64,000 nucleotides of DNA from Caldilineaceae bacterium. GTDB lineage: Bacteria > Chloroflexota > Anaerolineae > Caldilineales > Caldilineaceae. How positions within the stretch are numbered: the first letter of the stretch is position 1; each line of letters starts with the position of its first letter. Positions 38,188 to 48,455 of this stretch are shown in pieces. The position numbers were made by a program, and so were the translations under genes. The stretch is taken from the NCBI GenBank assembly GCA_026989655.1, contig JALSIX010000140.1, forward strand, positions 47,987-111,986, read 5' to 3'. Below the pieces are notes generated by a model. It saw nothing but the letters and a program-made list of their open reading frames with translations, had not been told where the DNA came from and made no database searches.

Positions 38188-41100
38188 ATGCGCACCCTGC
38201 ACCGCTGTCTCGCCACCCTCACCGTCCTGGCACTGCTCCTCACCAGCTGCGGGGCTGGCCAATCCACCCCGGGCTATCCAGCCGGAGGCGTCGTCATGGC
38301 CGCAGACCGCCCCAAGGAACAGACGCCGCCCTTCGTCCTCAGCGAGGGCGTTCCCGAGTACACCCCACCGGAACGGCCGCCCTTGGCAGCCACCACGCCC
38401 CTGGATCGGGAGGGGCTGCAGCAGCTCCTGCGCCGGCTGCCCACCTTGGAGCTCCCTGCCGAGGACGTCCAGGAGTATGCCCTGCCCGAGGAAATCCTGC
38501 CCCCTCCCCGCCCGGGCCAGGAGGTGGACGTCCCCTTCCCACCCCGGGAGCCCCAGGCTGCCCCTCCCGCGGAGGTCACCGGCCCCCTGGAGGTGGTCCG
38601 CTACGCGCCGGAGGGGGACGTGCCCCTCGCCCCCAACGTGAGCGTCACCTTCAACCAGCCCATGGTTCCCTTGGGGCCCCATGGACAGCTGGCGAGCCAG
38701 GAGGTCCCGGTCCGGCTCTCCCCCCAGGTGCCCGGCCGTTGGCGCTGGATCGGCACTCGAACGGTCCTCTTCGAGCCCGAGGGCAACAGCGGTGATCGCC
38801 TGCCCATGGCCACCGAGTACGCGGTGGCGATCCCCGCGGGAACCCGCTCCGCCCTGGGGACCGAGCTGGCCGAGACGGTCCGCTGGACCTTCCGCACGCC
38901 ACCGCCCACCCTGGAACGAAGCCACCCCACGGGCGGTCCCTACGAGCTGGAGCCGCTGATCTTCGCGGCCTTCGACCAGCGCATCGATCCCCAGGCCGTG
39001 CTGCCCTTCGTGGACGTCTCCGCGAGGCGCCAGCGCTTCCCGGTACGCCTGGCCACCCAGGAGGAGATCGAGGGAGACCCGGTCGTGTCCCGCCTGGTCG
39101 AGGAGATCCCTGAAGGCCGGTGGATCGCGCTCCAGCCCACAGAGCCCCTGCCCAAGGACGCCACCGTCAGCGTCATCTTCCAGGCCGGGATGCCCTCGGC
39201 CGAAGGGCCGCGCACCACCGAACGCTCCCAGAGCTTCTCCTTCCAGACCTACGGCCCCCTGCGCCTGGTCCGGGCCGAGTGCGCCTGGGGGAGGGACGCA
39301 GAGTGCCCCCCCTTCACCCCCTGGATCCTGGAGTTCAGCAACCCCCTGGACGGGGACGCCTTCGACCCCGCCTGGGTCACGGTGACCCCCACCCTGCCCG
39401 GGATGCAGGTCCAGCTCTTCGGCAACGGGCTCTCCATCCAGGGCAACACCCAGCCCCGCACCGCCTACCAGGTCACGGTGAGGGCCGAGCTGCGGGACAT
39501 CTTCGGCCAGACCCTGGAGGAACCGGTGACGGCCACCTTCCAGGTAGGCCAGGCCCCCCCTCTGCTCACCACCGGCGCGGATGCCTTCGTGGTCCTGGAT
39601 CCGGCCACCAGTCCCCGCTTCAACATCTACTCCATCAACGTAGAGCGCATCCGGGTCCGGGCCTATGCCGTGGAACCCACGGACTTCCCAAGCTACCTCC
39701 GCTACCTGGCCGACTGGGCCTACCGCCGAGACGTGGAGGAGCGGCCCGAGCCCCCCGGACGTCCGGTGATGGACCGGGTGCTCTCCGTGCCCGGGGAGGA
39801 CACCCTGGTGGAGAGCTCGGTGGACCTCCAGGAGGCCCTGGGAGGCTCCACCGGCAACCTGATCCTGGTGGTGGAGCCCGAGCTGGGCTTCCTGGCCGGC
39901 CTGCTCGACCGAGAGCGGGCTCAGCGGCTGGAGAACTACCGCAGCATCACCTGGGTCCAGGCCACCCAGATCGGCCTGGACGCGTTTGTGGACCAGGACG
40001 AGATGGTGGTGTGGGCCAACCGGCTGCAGGATGGCGCCCCCCTGGGCGGCATCTCGGTGAGCCTATGGCCCGGAGGGCCCAGCGGGCTCACCGACGAGAC
40101 GGGCATGGCCCGGCTGGAGCTGCCCTCCGACGGTTCTGCCACCCTGCTGCTGGCCTCCCAGGGCGAGGACGTGGCCTTCATTCCCCGCACCACCTACTTC
40201 TACGACGTGGGAGCGAGATGGCAGCGCACCCCGGAGGAACAGGAGCTACGCTGGTACGTCTTCGATGACCGCCAGATGTACCGCCCCGGCGAGGCCGTCC
40301 ACGTGAAGGGGTGGCTGCGCCGCCTCGAACGGAGCCCAGACGGCGATGTGACCCGGCCCCAGGGCGTGCGCTTCATCACCTTCACGGTCTGGGATGCCCA
40401 GGACAACCAGATCGCCCAGGGAGAAGTGCCGGTGAACGATCTGGGGGGCTTCCACCTCCAGTTCGACCTGCCCGAGAACGTGAACCTGGGCTACACCACC
40501 ATTGAGCTGCGCACCAACACCCTGGAGCGATACAGCCACCTCATCCAGGTCCAGGAATTCCGCCGACCGGAGTTCCAGGTGACCACCTCCGCCCCCCCAG
40601 GCCCCTACCTGGCCGACGAACACGCCATCGTCAGCGTGGAGGCCCGCTACTTCGCGGGCGGCCCCCTGCCCGGGGCCGACGTGAACTGGTTCGTGGTGGC
40701 CTCCGAGGGCTCCTACCGTCCCCCCAACTGGAACGGCTTTGTCTTCGGCCGGTGGACGCCCTGGTGGCGTCTCGTGGCCCTCGGAGACTTCGATCCCCAG
40801 GGGGTGACCCTCTACAGCGACACCTTCGCCAGCCGGACCGACGCCTCCGGGCGACACGATCTGCGCATCGACTTCCGCCCGATGGATCCGCCCCAGCCCA
40901 TGAACATCGTCGCGGAGGCCACGGTCTTCGACGTGAACCGACAGGCCTGGTCCTCCCGGACTGCCCTGCTGGTCCATCCCGCGGCCCTCTACGTGGGCCT
41001 GCGAACAGCCCGCTACTTCGTGGACACGGGCGAGCCCCTGGAGGTGGAGATCGCGGTCACCACCATCGACGGCCAGGCCGTACCCGGCCATCCGGTCCAG

Positions 41101-44100
41101 GTCCGGGCCGCCCGCCTGGAGTGGAGCTATCGAAACGGCCAGTGGACCGAGACGGAAAAGGACGTCCAGGAGTGTCGGGTCCGCACCACGGCCGCGGACA
41201 ACCCCCAGGATCCCCAAGCCCGGTTCGCCACCTGCGCCTTCGAGACCCCGGTGGGGGGCACCTACCGCATCACCGCGACCATCCAGGACGGCCAGGGCCG
41301 TCGCAACGAGACCGTGCTGACCCGCTGGGTGAGCGGCGGCCAACGGCCCCCCAGCCAAGCCCTGGAACAGGAGGAGGTCCTGCTCATCCCCAGCGCGGAG
41401 AGCTACCAGCCCGGGGATGTGGCGGAGATCCTGCTCCAGGCCCCCTTCTTCCCAGCCGAGGGCCTTCTGACCCTGCGCCGGGACGGGCTGGTGCGCACGG
41501 AGCGCTTCACCCTGGACGGCCCCACCTACACCCTCCGGATCCCCATCCAGGAGAGCCACATCCCCAACGTCTTCGTCCAGGTGGACCTGGTGGGAAGTGC
41601 GCCCCGGTTGGACGACCGGGGGCAACCTCTGGAGGGAGCGCCCCCCCGACCGGCCTATGCCTCTGGCTCCCTGAACCTATCCGTGCCCCCACTGGCGCGG
41701 ACCCTCCAGGTGGAGGCCCGCCCCCGGGAGACGGTCCTGGAGCCCGGCGGCCAGACCGTCCTCGAGCTCCAGGTGACGGACGCCAGAGGTGAACCTGTGG
41801 CCGACGCGGAGCTGGCCGTGGCCGTGGTGGACGAGGCCATCCTCTCCCTGACCGACTACCGCCTGCCGGATCCCATCCAGCTCTTCTATGCCCGCCGCGG
41901 CATGGGGGTGCAGGACTACCACAGCCGCGCGGAGGTGCTCCTGGCCCGGCCGGATCAGGTCGTCCAGGAGATGCGAGGCATGGGCGGTGGCGGTGCCCTG
42001 ATCCAGGAACGCGCGGCCGCGCTCTACAGCTACGACCTTCAAGGGGAGGTGGCCGCGCTGCCCGCCATGGCCCCCGCACCCGGCGGGATGGAGGAAGCCT
42101 CGGCCGAACAGCCCGCCATCCGAGTACGGGTTGACTTCACCCCCCTGGCCCTCTTCGCGCCGGAGGTCCGCACCGATCGGGCCGGTCGAGCCTCCGTGCC
42201 GGTGACCCTGCCCGACAGCCTGACCCGATATCGGGTCATGGTGGTGGCCGTGGCCGGCGAAGACCGCTTCGGCAGCGGAGAGGCCCACATCACAGCCCGA
42301 CTTCCTCTGATGGTCCGGCCGTCGCCTCCCCGGTTCCTGAACTTCGGCGACCGCTTCGAGCTGCCCCTGGTCCTGCAGAACCAGACGGACCAACCCCTGG
42401 AGGTGGCCCTGGCCGTCCAGGCCAGCAACGTGGACCTGACCGTGGACCACGCGGTGGCCACAGAGGTGGGCGAGGCGGCCGGCGTGACGGTGGTGGTCCC
42501 GGCCAACGATCGGGTGGAGGTCCGCTTCCCGGCCACCACCCAGAACGCAGGGACCGCCCGCTTCCAGGTGGGCGCCACTGTGGTAGATCGCCCCGAGTGG
42601 GCCGACGCTGCCCAGGTGTCCCTGCCCGTGTGGACGCCGGCCACCACCGAGGCCTTCGCGGTCTACGGCACGGTGGACCAGGAAGGGACCATCGTCCAGC
42701 CCTTCCTGCCCCCGGAGGACGTGGTGCCCGTCTACGGGGGGCTGGAGATCTCCACCTCCTCCACGGCCCTCCAGGCCCTGACCGATGCCTACATCTACCT
42801 GGTCCAGTACCCCTTCGAGTGCTCTGAACAGATCGCGTCCCGCCTGCTGGGCATCGCCGCCCTCCGGGACGTTCTGGCCGCCTTCGATGCGCCGGGCCTG
42901 CCCCCCGCGGAGGAGCTCCAGCAGACGGTGCTCCGGGATCTCCAGGTCCTCCAGGCCATGCAGAACCCCGACGGCGGCTTCCCCATCTGGCGCCGCGGCG
43001 ATCCGTCGTGGCCCTACTACAGCATCCACGTGGCCCACGCGCTGGTGCGGCTCCAGGAGAAGGGATACCCGGTGCCCGAGCGCCTGCTGGGCCGGGCGCT
43101 GGACTACCTGCGGGGGGTGGAGAGCCATATCCCCACCTGGTACTCCCGCAAGAGCCGCAACACCCTGGTGGCCTACGCCCTCTACGTGCGCGCCCTGCTG
43201 GGCGACGTGGACCTGTCCCGGGCCGTCCTTCTCTGGCAGGAGAGCCGCCCAGGCGAGGAGCTCTCCCTGGAGGCCATGGGATGGCTCCTGTCGGTCATGG
43301 CCGGCGCGGACAGCGCCGAGGCAGAACGCCAGGCCATCCTGCGCTACCTGATGAACAACGTGGCCGAGACCCCGGGCGCGGCCAACTTCGTGGACAGCTA
43401 CGCGGACGAGACCTACCTGCTCCTCTACTCCGACCGCCGGGCCGACGCGGTGATCCTCGACGGGCTGATGGCCGAAGCCCCCGACAGCGACCTGATCCCC
43501 AAGGTGGTGCGGGGCCTCCTGGCCCACCGCCGCCAGGGGCGCTGGGCCAACACCCAGGAGAACGCGTTCGTGCTCCTGGCCCTGGACCGCTACTTCCAGC
43601 TCTACGAGGCCCAGTCGCCGGACTTCGTGGCCCGGGCCTGGCTCGGAGAGCGCTATGTGGGCGAGCACACGTTCCAGGGCCGCACCACGGAGATCGCGAC
43701 CGTCCAGGTCCCCATGCAGGCCATCCAGGAGATGGCCCGCCAGATGGGACCCGAGGACGGTACCCTACCCATCCTCCTGCAGAAGGAGGGCCAAGGACGG
43801 CTCTACTACCGGCTGGGCCTCCGCTATGCCCCCACCGACCTACGGCTGGATCCCGCGGACCACGGCTTCACCGTGACCCGGGTGTACGAGGCCGTGGACG
43901 ACCCAGAGGACGTATGGCAGGACGAAGAGGGGGTCTGGCATGTGAAGGCCGGCGCCCGGGTCCGGGTCCGGATCACCCTGGTGGCCGAGTCCAGACGCTA
44001 CCACGTGGCCCTGGTGGATCCCCTGCCCGCGGGCCTGGAGCCCCTGAACCCCGAGCTCGCGGTCACCGGCAGCATCCCCGCGGATCCCCAGGAGCGGGCC

Positions 44101-44346
44101 CGCGGCTTCGGCTGGTGGTGGTGGCGGAACTGGTACGAACACCAGAACCTGCGGGACGAGCGGGCCGAGGCCTTCACCACCCTGCTCTGGGCCGGGGTGT
44201 ACGAGTACACCTACGTGGCTCGCGCCACCACGCCGGGGCGCTTCGTGGTGCCGCCGGCCAAGGCCGAGGAGATGTACGCGCCGGAGGTCTTCGGCCGCAG
44301 CGGCACGGACTTCCTGGTGGTGGAAGCTCCGCAACCGCAGGAGTAG
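38188..44346 (+). CDS. Alpha-2-macroglobulin family lipoprotein with thioester
   Basis: A 2052-residue bacterial alpha-2-macroglobulin (YfaS-like), predicted lipoprotein (LLTSC, Cys21). It would trap and covalently capture foreign proteases outside the cell. N-terminal MG-like beta domains are followed by the large MG7/bait region. The thioester motif CSEQ (Cys1545 to Gln1548) sits in YPFECSEQIASRLL within the helical thioester domain, and DGGFPIW and NTQENAFVLLAL follow. The C-terminal receptor-like domain has the WWWWRNWYEHQNLRDERAEAF block. The thioester is intact. The start follows a GAGGAGGAG site. The usual partner pbpC is not adjacent. Confidence 0.95.
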   Translation: MRTLHRCLATLTVLALLLTSCGAGQSTPGYPAGGVVMAADRPKEQTPPFVLSEGVPEYTPPERPPLAATTPLDREGLQQLLRRLPTLELPAEDVQEYALPEEILPPPRPGQEVDVPFPPREPQAAPPAEVTGPLEVVRYAPEGDVPLAPNVSVTFNQPMVPLGPHGQLASQEVPVRLSPQVPGRWRWIGTRTVLFEPEGNSGDRLPMATEYAVAIPAGTRSALGTELAETVRWTFRTPPPTLERSHPTGGPYELEPLIFAAFDQRIDPQAVLPFVDVSARRQRFPVRLATQEEIEGDPVVSRLVEEIPEGRWIALQPTEPLPKDATVSVIFQAGMPSAEGPRTTERSQSFSFQTYGPLRLVRAECAWGRDAECPPFTPWILEFSNPLDGDAFDPAWVTVTPTLPGMQVQLFGNGLSIQGNTQPRTAYQVTVRAELRDIFGQTLEEPVTATFQVGQAPPLLTTGADAFVVLDPATSPRFNIYSINVERIRVRAYAVEPTDFPSYLRYLADWAYRRDVEERPEPPGRPVMDRVLSVPGEDTLVESSVDLQEALGGSTGNLILVVEPELGFLAGLLDRERAQRLENYRSITWVQATQIGLDAFVDQDEMVVWANRLQDGAPLGGISVSLWPGGPSGLTDETGMARLELPSDGSATLLLASQGEDVAFIPRTTYFYDVGARWQRTPEEQELRWYVFDDRQMYRPGEAVHVKGWLRRLERSPDGDVTRPQGVRFITFTVWDAQDNQIAQGEVPVNDLGGFHLQFDLPENVNLGYTTIELRTNTLERYSHLIQVQEFRRPEFQVTTSAPPGPYLADEHAIVSVEARYFAGGPLPGADVNWFVVASEGSYRPPNWNGFVFGRWTPWWRLVALGDFDPQGVTLYSDTFASRTDASGRHDLRIDFRPMDPPQPMNIVAEATVFDVNRQAWSSRTALLVHPAALYVGLRTARYFVDTGEPLEVEIAVTTIDGQAVPGHPVQVRAARLEWSYRNGQWTETEKDVQECRVRTTAADNPQDPQARFATCAFETPVGGTYRITATIQDGQGRRNETVLTRWVSGGQRPPSQALEQEEVLLIPSAESYQPGDVAEILLQAPFFPAEGLLTLRRDGLVRTERFTLDGPTYTLRIPIQESHIPNVFVQVDLVGSAPRLDDRGQPLEGAPPRPAYASGSLNLSVPPLARTLQVEARPRETVLEPGGQTVLELQVTDARGEPVADAELAVAVVDEAILSLTDYRLPDPIQLFYARRGMGVQDYHSRAEVLLARPDQVVQEMRGMGGGGALIQERAAALYSYDLQGEVAALPAMAPAPGGMEEASAEQPAIRVRVDFTPLALFAPEVRTDRAGRASVPVTLPDSLTRYRVMVVAVAGEDRFGSGEAHITARLPLMVRPSPPRFLNFGDRFELPLVLQNQTDQPLEVALAVQASNVDLTVDHAVATEVGEAAGVTVVVPANDRVEVRFPATTQNAGTARFQVGATVVDRPEWADAAQVSLPVWTPATTEAFAVYGTVDQEGTIVQPFLPPEDVVPVYGGLEISTSSTALQALTDAYIYLVQYPFECSEQIASRLLGIAALRDVLAAFDAPGLPPAEELQQTVLRDLQVLQAMQNPDGGFPIWRRGDPSWPYYSIHVAHALVRLQEKGYPVPERLLGRALDYLRGVESHIPTWYSRKSRNTLVAYALYVRALLGDVDLSRAVLLWQESRPGEELSLEAMGWLLSVMAGADSAEAERQAILRYLMNNVAETPGAANFVDSYADETYLLLYSDRRADAVILDGLMAEAPDSDLIPKVVRGLLAHRRQGRWANTQENAFVLLALDRYFQLYEAQSPDFVARAWLGERYVGEHTFQGRTTEIATVQVPMQAIQEMARQMGPEDGTLPILLQKEGQGRLYYRLGLRYAPTDLRLDPADHGFTVTRVYEAVDDPEDVWQDEEGVWHVKAGARVRVRITLVAESRRYHVALVDPLPAGLEPLNPELAVTGSIPADPQERARGFGWWWWRNWYEHQNLRDERAEAFTTLLWAGVYEYTYVARATTPGRFVVPPAKAEEMYAPEVFGRSGTDFLVVEAPQPQE

Positions 44347-44408
44347 AGCGGGGAGGAAGACCGCTCCCCAGGGCCCGCCATCACCCCGGCAGCTCGGGAG
44401 ATCGACCC

Positions 44409-44439
44409 GGCGGCACCTCAGGTAGAAAGAGGTGCCGCC
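44409..44439. terminator. Hairpin between convergent genes
   Basis: GGCGGCACCTC (44409-44419) pairs perfectly with GAGGTGCCGCC (44429-44439) over a 9-nt loop. It stands between the ends of the alpha-2-macroglobulin gene (plus) and an aldo/keto reductase gene (minus) and could serve both. Flanking U-runs are weak. A second hairpin (GGGGAG/CTCCCC, 44350-44369) lies directly after the plus-strand stop. Confidence 0.45.
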
Positions 44440-44490
44440 TCTCGCGTCCCCAGATGGGCTCCGGCGAGGGGGCCGCGCCCGCAGAGGGCC

Positions 44491-45360
44491 TCAGGAGACG
44501 AACAGGGGAGTCATGTGCTCCTCCTGGAGCATGGCAGCCATCTCCCCGTCGCTGGGGCGCTGCCCCGTGAACCGGGCCGCGGCCTTCAACACCTTGGGCA
44601 GGAGCTCGATGTCTCCCACCGTGTTCAGGAAGAGATCGCCCCGCCCCAGCACCCAGTGGACGGCTCGGTCGATATCCTCCTGGGCCTCCAGGGGCTCATA
44701 CCAGGTGGCCCGGGTGCGGAGCTTGTCGCCCCAGGGCCCCTTGGCCAGGGATTTGATGGTCTGGACCGCTACATTCCGCTCCCGGGCCAGAGCCACCACC
44801 CGCTCGAAGTCCCGAGCGTACTGCTCGTTCTGCATCAACACGTAGTTGTAGGGCAACAGGATGGCATCGAAGTCGAACCGCATCAGGCTGCGATGGTGCA
44901 TGGCGGCCACGGTCAGGCCGTGGCCGGTGACGCCGATGAAACGGACCAGCCCCTGCTCCCGAGCCTCCACCGCGGCCTCCAGCGCGCCTCCCGGGCCCAG
45001 AGCGATCTCCCACTCGTCGGGGTGGACCAGGTTGTGGAGCTGGATCAGGTCCACGTGGTCCACCCGCAGCCGTTCCAACGAGCGGTGGATCTCCTCCTTG
45101 GCCTTCGAGTAGGTCCGCTCACCGGTCTTGGTGGCCAGGAAAAACCGGTCCCGGTACCTCTCCATCCATGGTCCCAGACGGATCTCGGCATCGCCGTAGC
45201 TGGCCGCGGTGTCGATGTGGTTCACGCCGTACTCCATGAGCATCTCCATGGTCCGGTCGGCCTGGGCCTGGGTGACGTTGCTCAGCGCGGCCGCGCCGAA
45301 GAGGGTCACCGTGCTCCGGTGGCCGGTGCGGCCGAAAGGCCGTTTCGGGATGGTGGGCAT
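44491..45360 (-). CDS. Aldo/keto reductase (second of pair)
   Basis: NADPH-dependent oxidoreductase of the AKR superfamily, 289 residues. It has the (beta/alpha)8 signature [33 protein letters not shown] with the catalytic Asp and Tyr, and the [13 protein letters not shown] segment with the catalytic Lys. [11 protein letters not shown] contains the catalytic His, and IGVTGHG and NYVLM follow. The conserved NADP-binding C-terminal loop is short. The ATG is preceded by GGAGGAGG. It lies 62 nt downstream of another AKR gene and is probably cotranscribed. The physiological substrate is not deducible. Confidence 0.85.
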   Translation of the reverse strand: MPTIPKRPFGRTGHRSTVTLFGAAALSNVTQAQADRTMEMLMEYGVNHIDTAASYGDAEIRLGPWMERYRDRFFLATKTGERTYSKAKEEIHRSLERLRVDHVDLIQLHNLVHPDEWEIALGPGGALEAAVEAREQGLVRFIGVTGHGLTVAAMHHRSLMRFDFDAILLPYNYVLMQNEQYARDFERVVALARERNVAVQTIKSLAKGPWGDKLRTRATWYEPLEAQEDIDRAVHWVLGRGDLFLNTVGDIELLPKVLKAAARFTGQRPSDGEMAAMLQEEHMTPLFVS

Positions 45361-45422
45361 GGCTGGCCTCCTCCTGGTGGAAACGGGATGGACGGCAAGA
45401 GGCCCCCACGGCAGGCATCGGC

Positions 45423-46439
45423 TCAGACGAGGATGCGATGCCGATGGGGGCCGAAGTCGGCCTGGTAGAAGGGGCTCACCGCGCTGCCGGGGGGAACCAA
45501 CGCATCGATCCGTCTGCGGTCCTCGTCGGTGATGGCCACCTCCAGAGCACCCAGGTTGTCCTCCAACTGTTCCATGGTCCGAGGACCGATGATGGCGCTG
45601 TGGACACCGGGCTGGTGGACCACCCAGGCCAGGGCAAGCTGGGACAGGGTACACCCCTTCTCCGCCGCGATGGGCTGGAGGCCCTCCACCACATCGTAGA
45701 AGTGCGCGGTCATTCGGGCCTTGAGCATGGGATTGGTGGCCGCCTCGGCGAAGCGGCTGTCCGGCGGCGGGGGCTCGCCCCGGCGATACTTGCCCGTGAG
45801 CAGCCCTCCGGCCAGGGGACTCCAGGGCATGAGGCCGATGCCGAAGGTCTGGGCCATGGGGATCAGCTCCCGCTCGATGCGGCGATCCAGCAGGTTGTAC
45901 GGAGGCTGCTCCGAGACAAAGCGGTTCAGTCCCAGCTCCTTGGCGATCCACAGGGACTCCACGATCTGCCAGGCCCCGAAGGTGCTGGTGCCCAGGTAAC
46001 GGACCTTGCCGGCCCGGACCAGATCGTCCAAGGCCCGCAGGGTCTCGTCCATGGGGATGTTGGACTGGGGCCGATGGATCTGGTAGATGTCGATGTAGTC
46101 CGTCTGCAGACGACGCAGGCTGGCCTCGCACTGCTCGATGATATGGCGCCGGCTGTTGCCGAACGCGTTGGGATCGTCGTCGGCCATGCGGCCATGGACC
46201 TTGGTGGCCAGGATCACCTGATGGCGTCTGCCGTTCCGCTTCAGGGCCTCTCCGGTGATCTCCTCGCTGCGTCCCCGGCTGTAGACGTTCGCGGTGTCCA
46301 GAAAGTTGATGCCCGCGTCCAGGGCCCGGTCGATGATGGCGTAGGCGTCATCCGGTGTGGTCTTGCGTCCGAAGTTCATGCAGCCCAGACACAAGGGGCT
46401 GACCTGGATGCCCGTGCGTCCATAGGTGCGGTATTCCAT
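45423..46439 (-). CDS. Aldo/keto reductase (AKR12/13-like, first of pair)
   Basis: Aldo/keto reductase of 338 residues, close to the family of general stress protein 69/YhdN types. [24 protein letters not shown] opens the barrel. [20 protein letters not shown] carries Asp and Tyr, [11 protein letters not shown]ys, and [11 protein letters not shown]is. The start at 46439 (MEYRTYG) has GAGGAGGAG 5-10 nt upstream; the longer frame to 46493 would overlap the -10 box. A promoter (TTGTCT, 16 nt, TACAAT) lies upstream. It shares the operon with the second AKR. Confidence 0.85.
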   Translation of the reverse strand: MEYRTYGRTGIQVSPLCLGCMNFGRKTTPDDAYAIIDRALDAGINFLDTANVYSRGRSEEITGEALKRNGRRHQVILATKVHGRMADDDPNAFGNSRRHIIEQCEASLRRLQTDYIDIYQIHRPQSNIPMDETLRALDDLVRAGKVRYLGTSTFGAWQIVESLWIAKELGLNRFVSEQPPYNLLDRRIERELIPMAQTFGIGLMPWSPLAGGLLTGKYRRGEPPPPDSRFAEAATNPMLKARMTAHFYDVVEGLQPIAAEKGCTLSQLALAWVVHQPGVHSAIIGPRTMEQLEDNLGALEVAITDEDRRRIDALVPPGSAVSPFYQADFGPHRHRILV

Positions 46440-46484
46440 GGGGCTCTCCTCCTCAGGGGTGGGGCGGGACAGGTCGACGATCCC

Positions 46485-46512
46485 ATTGTACACCGGATGG
46501 AGGGGAAGACAA
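46485..46512 (-). promoter_or_regulatory. Promoter of aldo/keto reductase pair
   Basis: Minus-strand TTGTCT (46512-46507), 16 nt, TACAAT (46490-46485). Initiation near 46478 leaves about 39 nt with a GAGGAGGAG ribosome site. Confidence 0.55.
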
Positions 46513-46704
46513 AACGGCCCAAAACCGGTACAGGAGCCGGAAAACCCCTCGTCCGACAGGGATCCGCTGTGCTATACTGGAGATCCCCAGAGACCGCGGT
46601 GCCGGGGCCGGTGTCCCAGGGGGCCCCGTGAAGGGTGTGTTCCACGGCGGATACCCCAACGCCCGGAGGCCCGAAGGGATGGGGACGCAGAGGAGGCCGA
46701 GGCC

Positions 46705-48141
46705 ATGCCCTCGATCAAACAGGAATGGCACGTGCTGCTCAGCGACCGAGAATGGTCCCGCTCCGCGGACCTGGGACGGCTGCTGGCCGAGCTGGAGGCG
46801 GAGGATCCCGGTCCCGAGAGGCGACCCCGAGGCCGCCGAAGGCTGTGGATCGGGCTTGGCCTGGCCGGGATCCTGGTGGCTGCCCTGGGCCTCTTCCTCT
46901 GGCGACAGGCCCAGATCGGCCTGGCCAAACTGGAGGCCGACGTGGCCCGCACGGTCGCGCTGGAGGAGGAGCTGCGCCGGGTGGGCCGGGAGACCCTCCT
47001 GCTGGATCCTCAGGCCCCACGGGACTGGCAACAGGATATCCTGGCCCAGCATCGCCAGGACCCAGGGACCGAGGTCCAGGTCCTCCAGGTGGCCATCCAG
47101 GGCCAGTGGGCCGTGGCCCAGGTGGAGCTTCGGGCCCCGGATCGTCCGCTGCCCTACCGGGAGACCCGGATCTACCGCCGGACGGCCAACGGCCAGTGGC
47201 TGCGCACAGCCCCAGAGCCGGAGCTGTGGGGCCCCGAGGAGACCCTGGAGAGCCGGTTCTTCCGCTTCCACTTCCGGTCCCGGGACCGAGATGTGGTCCT
47301 CCGGGCTGCATCTCGGCTGGACACGGCCTATGTCCAGGGCCGGGACCGGCTGGGCCTGCCCCGGCCACCGGAGCCCTCCCCTCCCATCGCCATCCAGGTG
47401 GAGTTCCAGGGGGGACGGCCGCCCCGCTGGAACCTGGACCGCAGCGCCATCCTGGTCCCCTCACCCCAGCGGATGGGTTTGCCCCAAGGCCTGAGCCCGG
47501 AGGATGCCCTGGTGGAGGGCGCGCTGGATCTGCTCCGCCGGGAGGCCATCCGCGAGGCCATGTTCCGCCTGGGGGACGAGGCCGCGGAGGTGACCTCGGT
47601 CACCCTCCAGGGCATCCGAGTGTGGTCCGCCTGGGAGGACCGCGACCCCCTGACCGCGTACCGGGATGACCTGCTCGGCTGGTTCTACGGCCGTGCCCCT
47701 GAAGCCCCCGGGCCCATGCCCGAACGCCTGCGCACCGTGTGCCAGCTCCTGGACGTGTGGAAACGGCCCGGCTGGCATCCGGGGGTGACCCTGCCCTGCT
47801 CCGGGCCTGTGCTCCTGGATCGGATGGCCGTGGACCCGCGCCCACCCGCGCGGAGGCTGGTGGACCTGGCTGCCATCACCTGGCGGGACGAGATCCGCAT
47901 GCGGCCTCGGGAACGGGCCCTGCGGGAGAACGTCCAGGGCAAGGCGTTGGCCCTGGCCACGCTGCTCTCCTATATCTCCGAGGAGTTCGGCTCCGACCGG
48001 GTCCCTGGACTGTTGGGCCCTCTGGCCACCCAGGCCTCCTGGGCGTCCACCGCACCGGCCCACCTGGGCGTGTCCGCGGAGGCCCTGGAGAGCGGCTGGC
48101 ACGCGTACCTGGAGCAGCTCCTGGGCGTGACGTTCCGGTAG
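46705..48141 (+). CDS. Single-span membrane protein of unknown function, peptidase-MA-like C-terminus
   Basis: Not confidently recognised. The 478-residue product has a charged N-terminal cytoplasmic stretch, one transmembrane segment at about residues 48-67 and a large extracytoplasmic part. The last ~90 residues ([16 protein letters not shown], then [19 protein letters not shown]) follow the pattern seen at the end of peptidase-MA (M1-like) proteins. The HExxH zinc motif that should stand earlier is absent; the corresponding helix reads [10 protein letters not shown]. It may be a degenerate, non-catalytic homologue. AGGAGG lies 8 nt before the ATG. A TATACT box at 46573-46578 could be its -10. 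It is flanked by an AKR pair and the IclR gene. Confidence 0.6.
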   Translation: MPSIKQEWHVLLSDREWSRSADLGRLLAELEAEDPGPERRPRGRRRLWIGLGLAGILVAALGLFLWRQAQIGLAKLEADVARTVALEEELRRVGRETLLLDPQAPRDWQQDILAQHRQDPGTEVQVLQVAIQGQWAVAQVELRAPDRPLPYRETRIYRRTANGQWLRTAPEPELWGPEETLESRFFRFHFRSRDRDVVLRAASRLDTAYVQGRDRLGLPRPPEPSPPIAIQVEFQGGRPPRWNLDRSAILVPSPQRMGLPQGLSPEDALVEGALDLLRREAIREAMFRLGDEAAEVTSVTLQGIRVWSAWEDRDPLTAYRDDLLGWFYGRAPEAPGPMPERLRTVCQLLDVWKRPGWHPGVTLPCSGPVLLDRMAVDPRPPARRLVDLAAITWRDEIRMRPRERALRENVQGKALALATLLSYISEEFGSDRVPGLLGPLATQASWASTAPAHLGVSAEALESGWHAYLEQLLGVTFR

Positions 48142-48367
48142 CCCCGATCCCATCCCAGCCGGAGAGGGTGGGTCGGAAAGTCCCGCGGCGCCGTGTGGCG
48201 GGCCCACTCCCCCGACAAACACCTGCTCCACATCCCTTCCCTGAACAAAAAGCGTATCCACTTCCCACCAGAGCTGGATGCCAGATTCCGTGGACACGGA
48301 GGTTCTCCCAAGGCCCTCCAGGGCTGGATGCACGCGCCCCCGCGGCTCCGGAAGAGCCGGGAAAACA

Positions 48368-48387
48368 GTGGTTGACACCTCAACCAC
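48368..48387. promoter_or_regulatory. Operator-like perfect palindrome over -35
   Basis: GTGGTTG (48368-48374) and CAACCAC (48381-48387) form a perfect 7-bp inverted repeat with a 6-bp spacer. The repeat covers the -35 box TTGACA (48372-48377). Binding of a dimeric repressor here would block RNA polymerase; autoregulation by the IclR protein is likely. Confidence 0.6.
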
Positions 48388-48400
48388 ATGACGGTATAAT
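48372..48400 (+). promoter_or_regulatory. Full-consensus promoter of iclR-family gene
   Basis: TTGACA (48372-48377), 17-nt spacer, TATAAT (48395-48400): a perfect match to the sigma-70 consensus. Initiation near 48407 would fall at the ATG at 48405, so translation probably starts downstream at GTG 48456. Confidence 0.8.
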
Positions 48401-48419
48401 CTCCATGAAAAAAGAACAA

Positions 48420-48438
48420 TGTTCTATAATATGGAACA
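48420..48438. promoter_or_regulatory. Second palindrome just downstream of start site
   Basis: TGTTCTATAATATGGAACA (19 bp) is palindromic except for one mismatched pair. It lies about 14-32 bases after the predicted transcription start. A dimeric regulator could bind it, or it may mark a second weaker -10-like TATAAT (48425-48430). Confidence 0.5.
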
Positions 48439-48455
48439 CCCTGGGAAAAGCCCAC

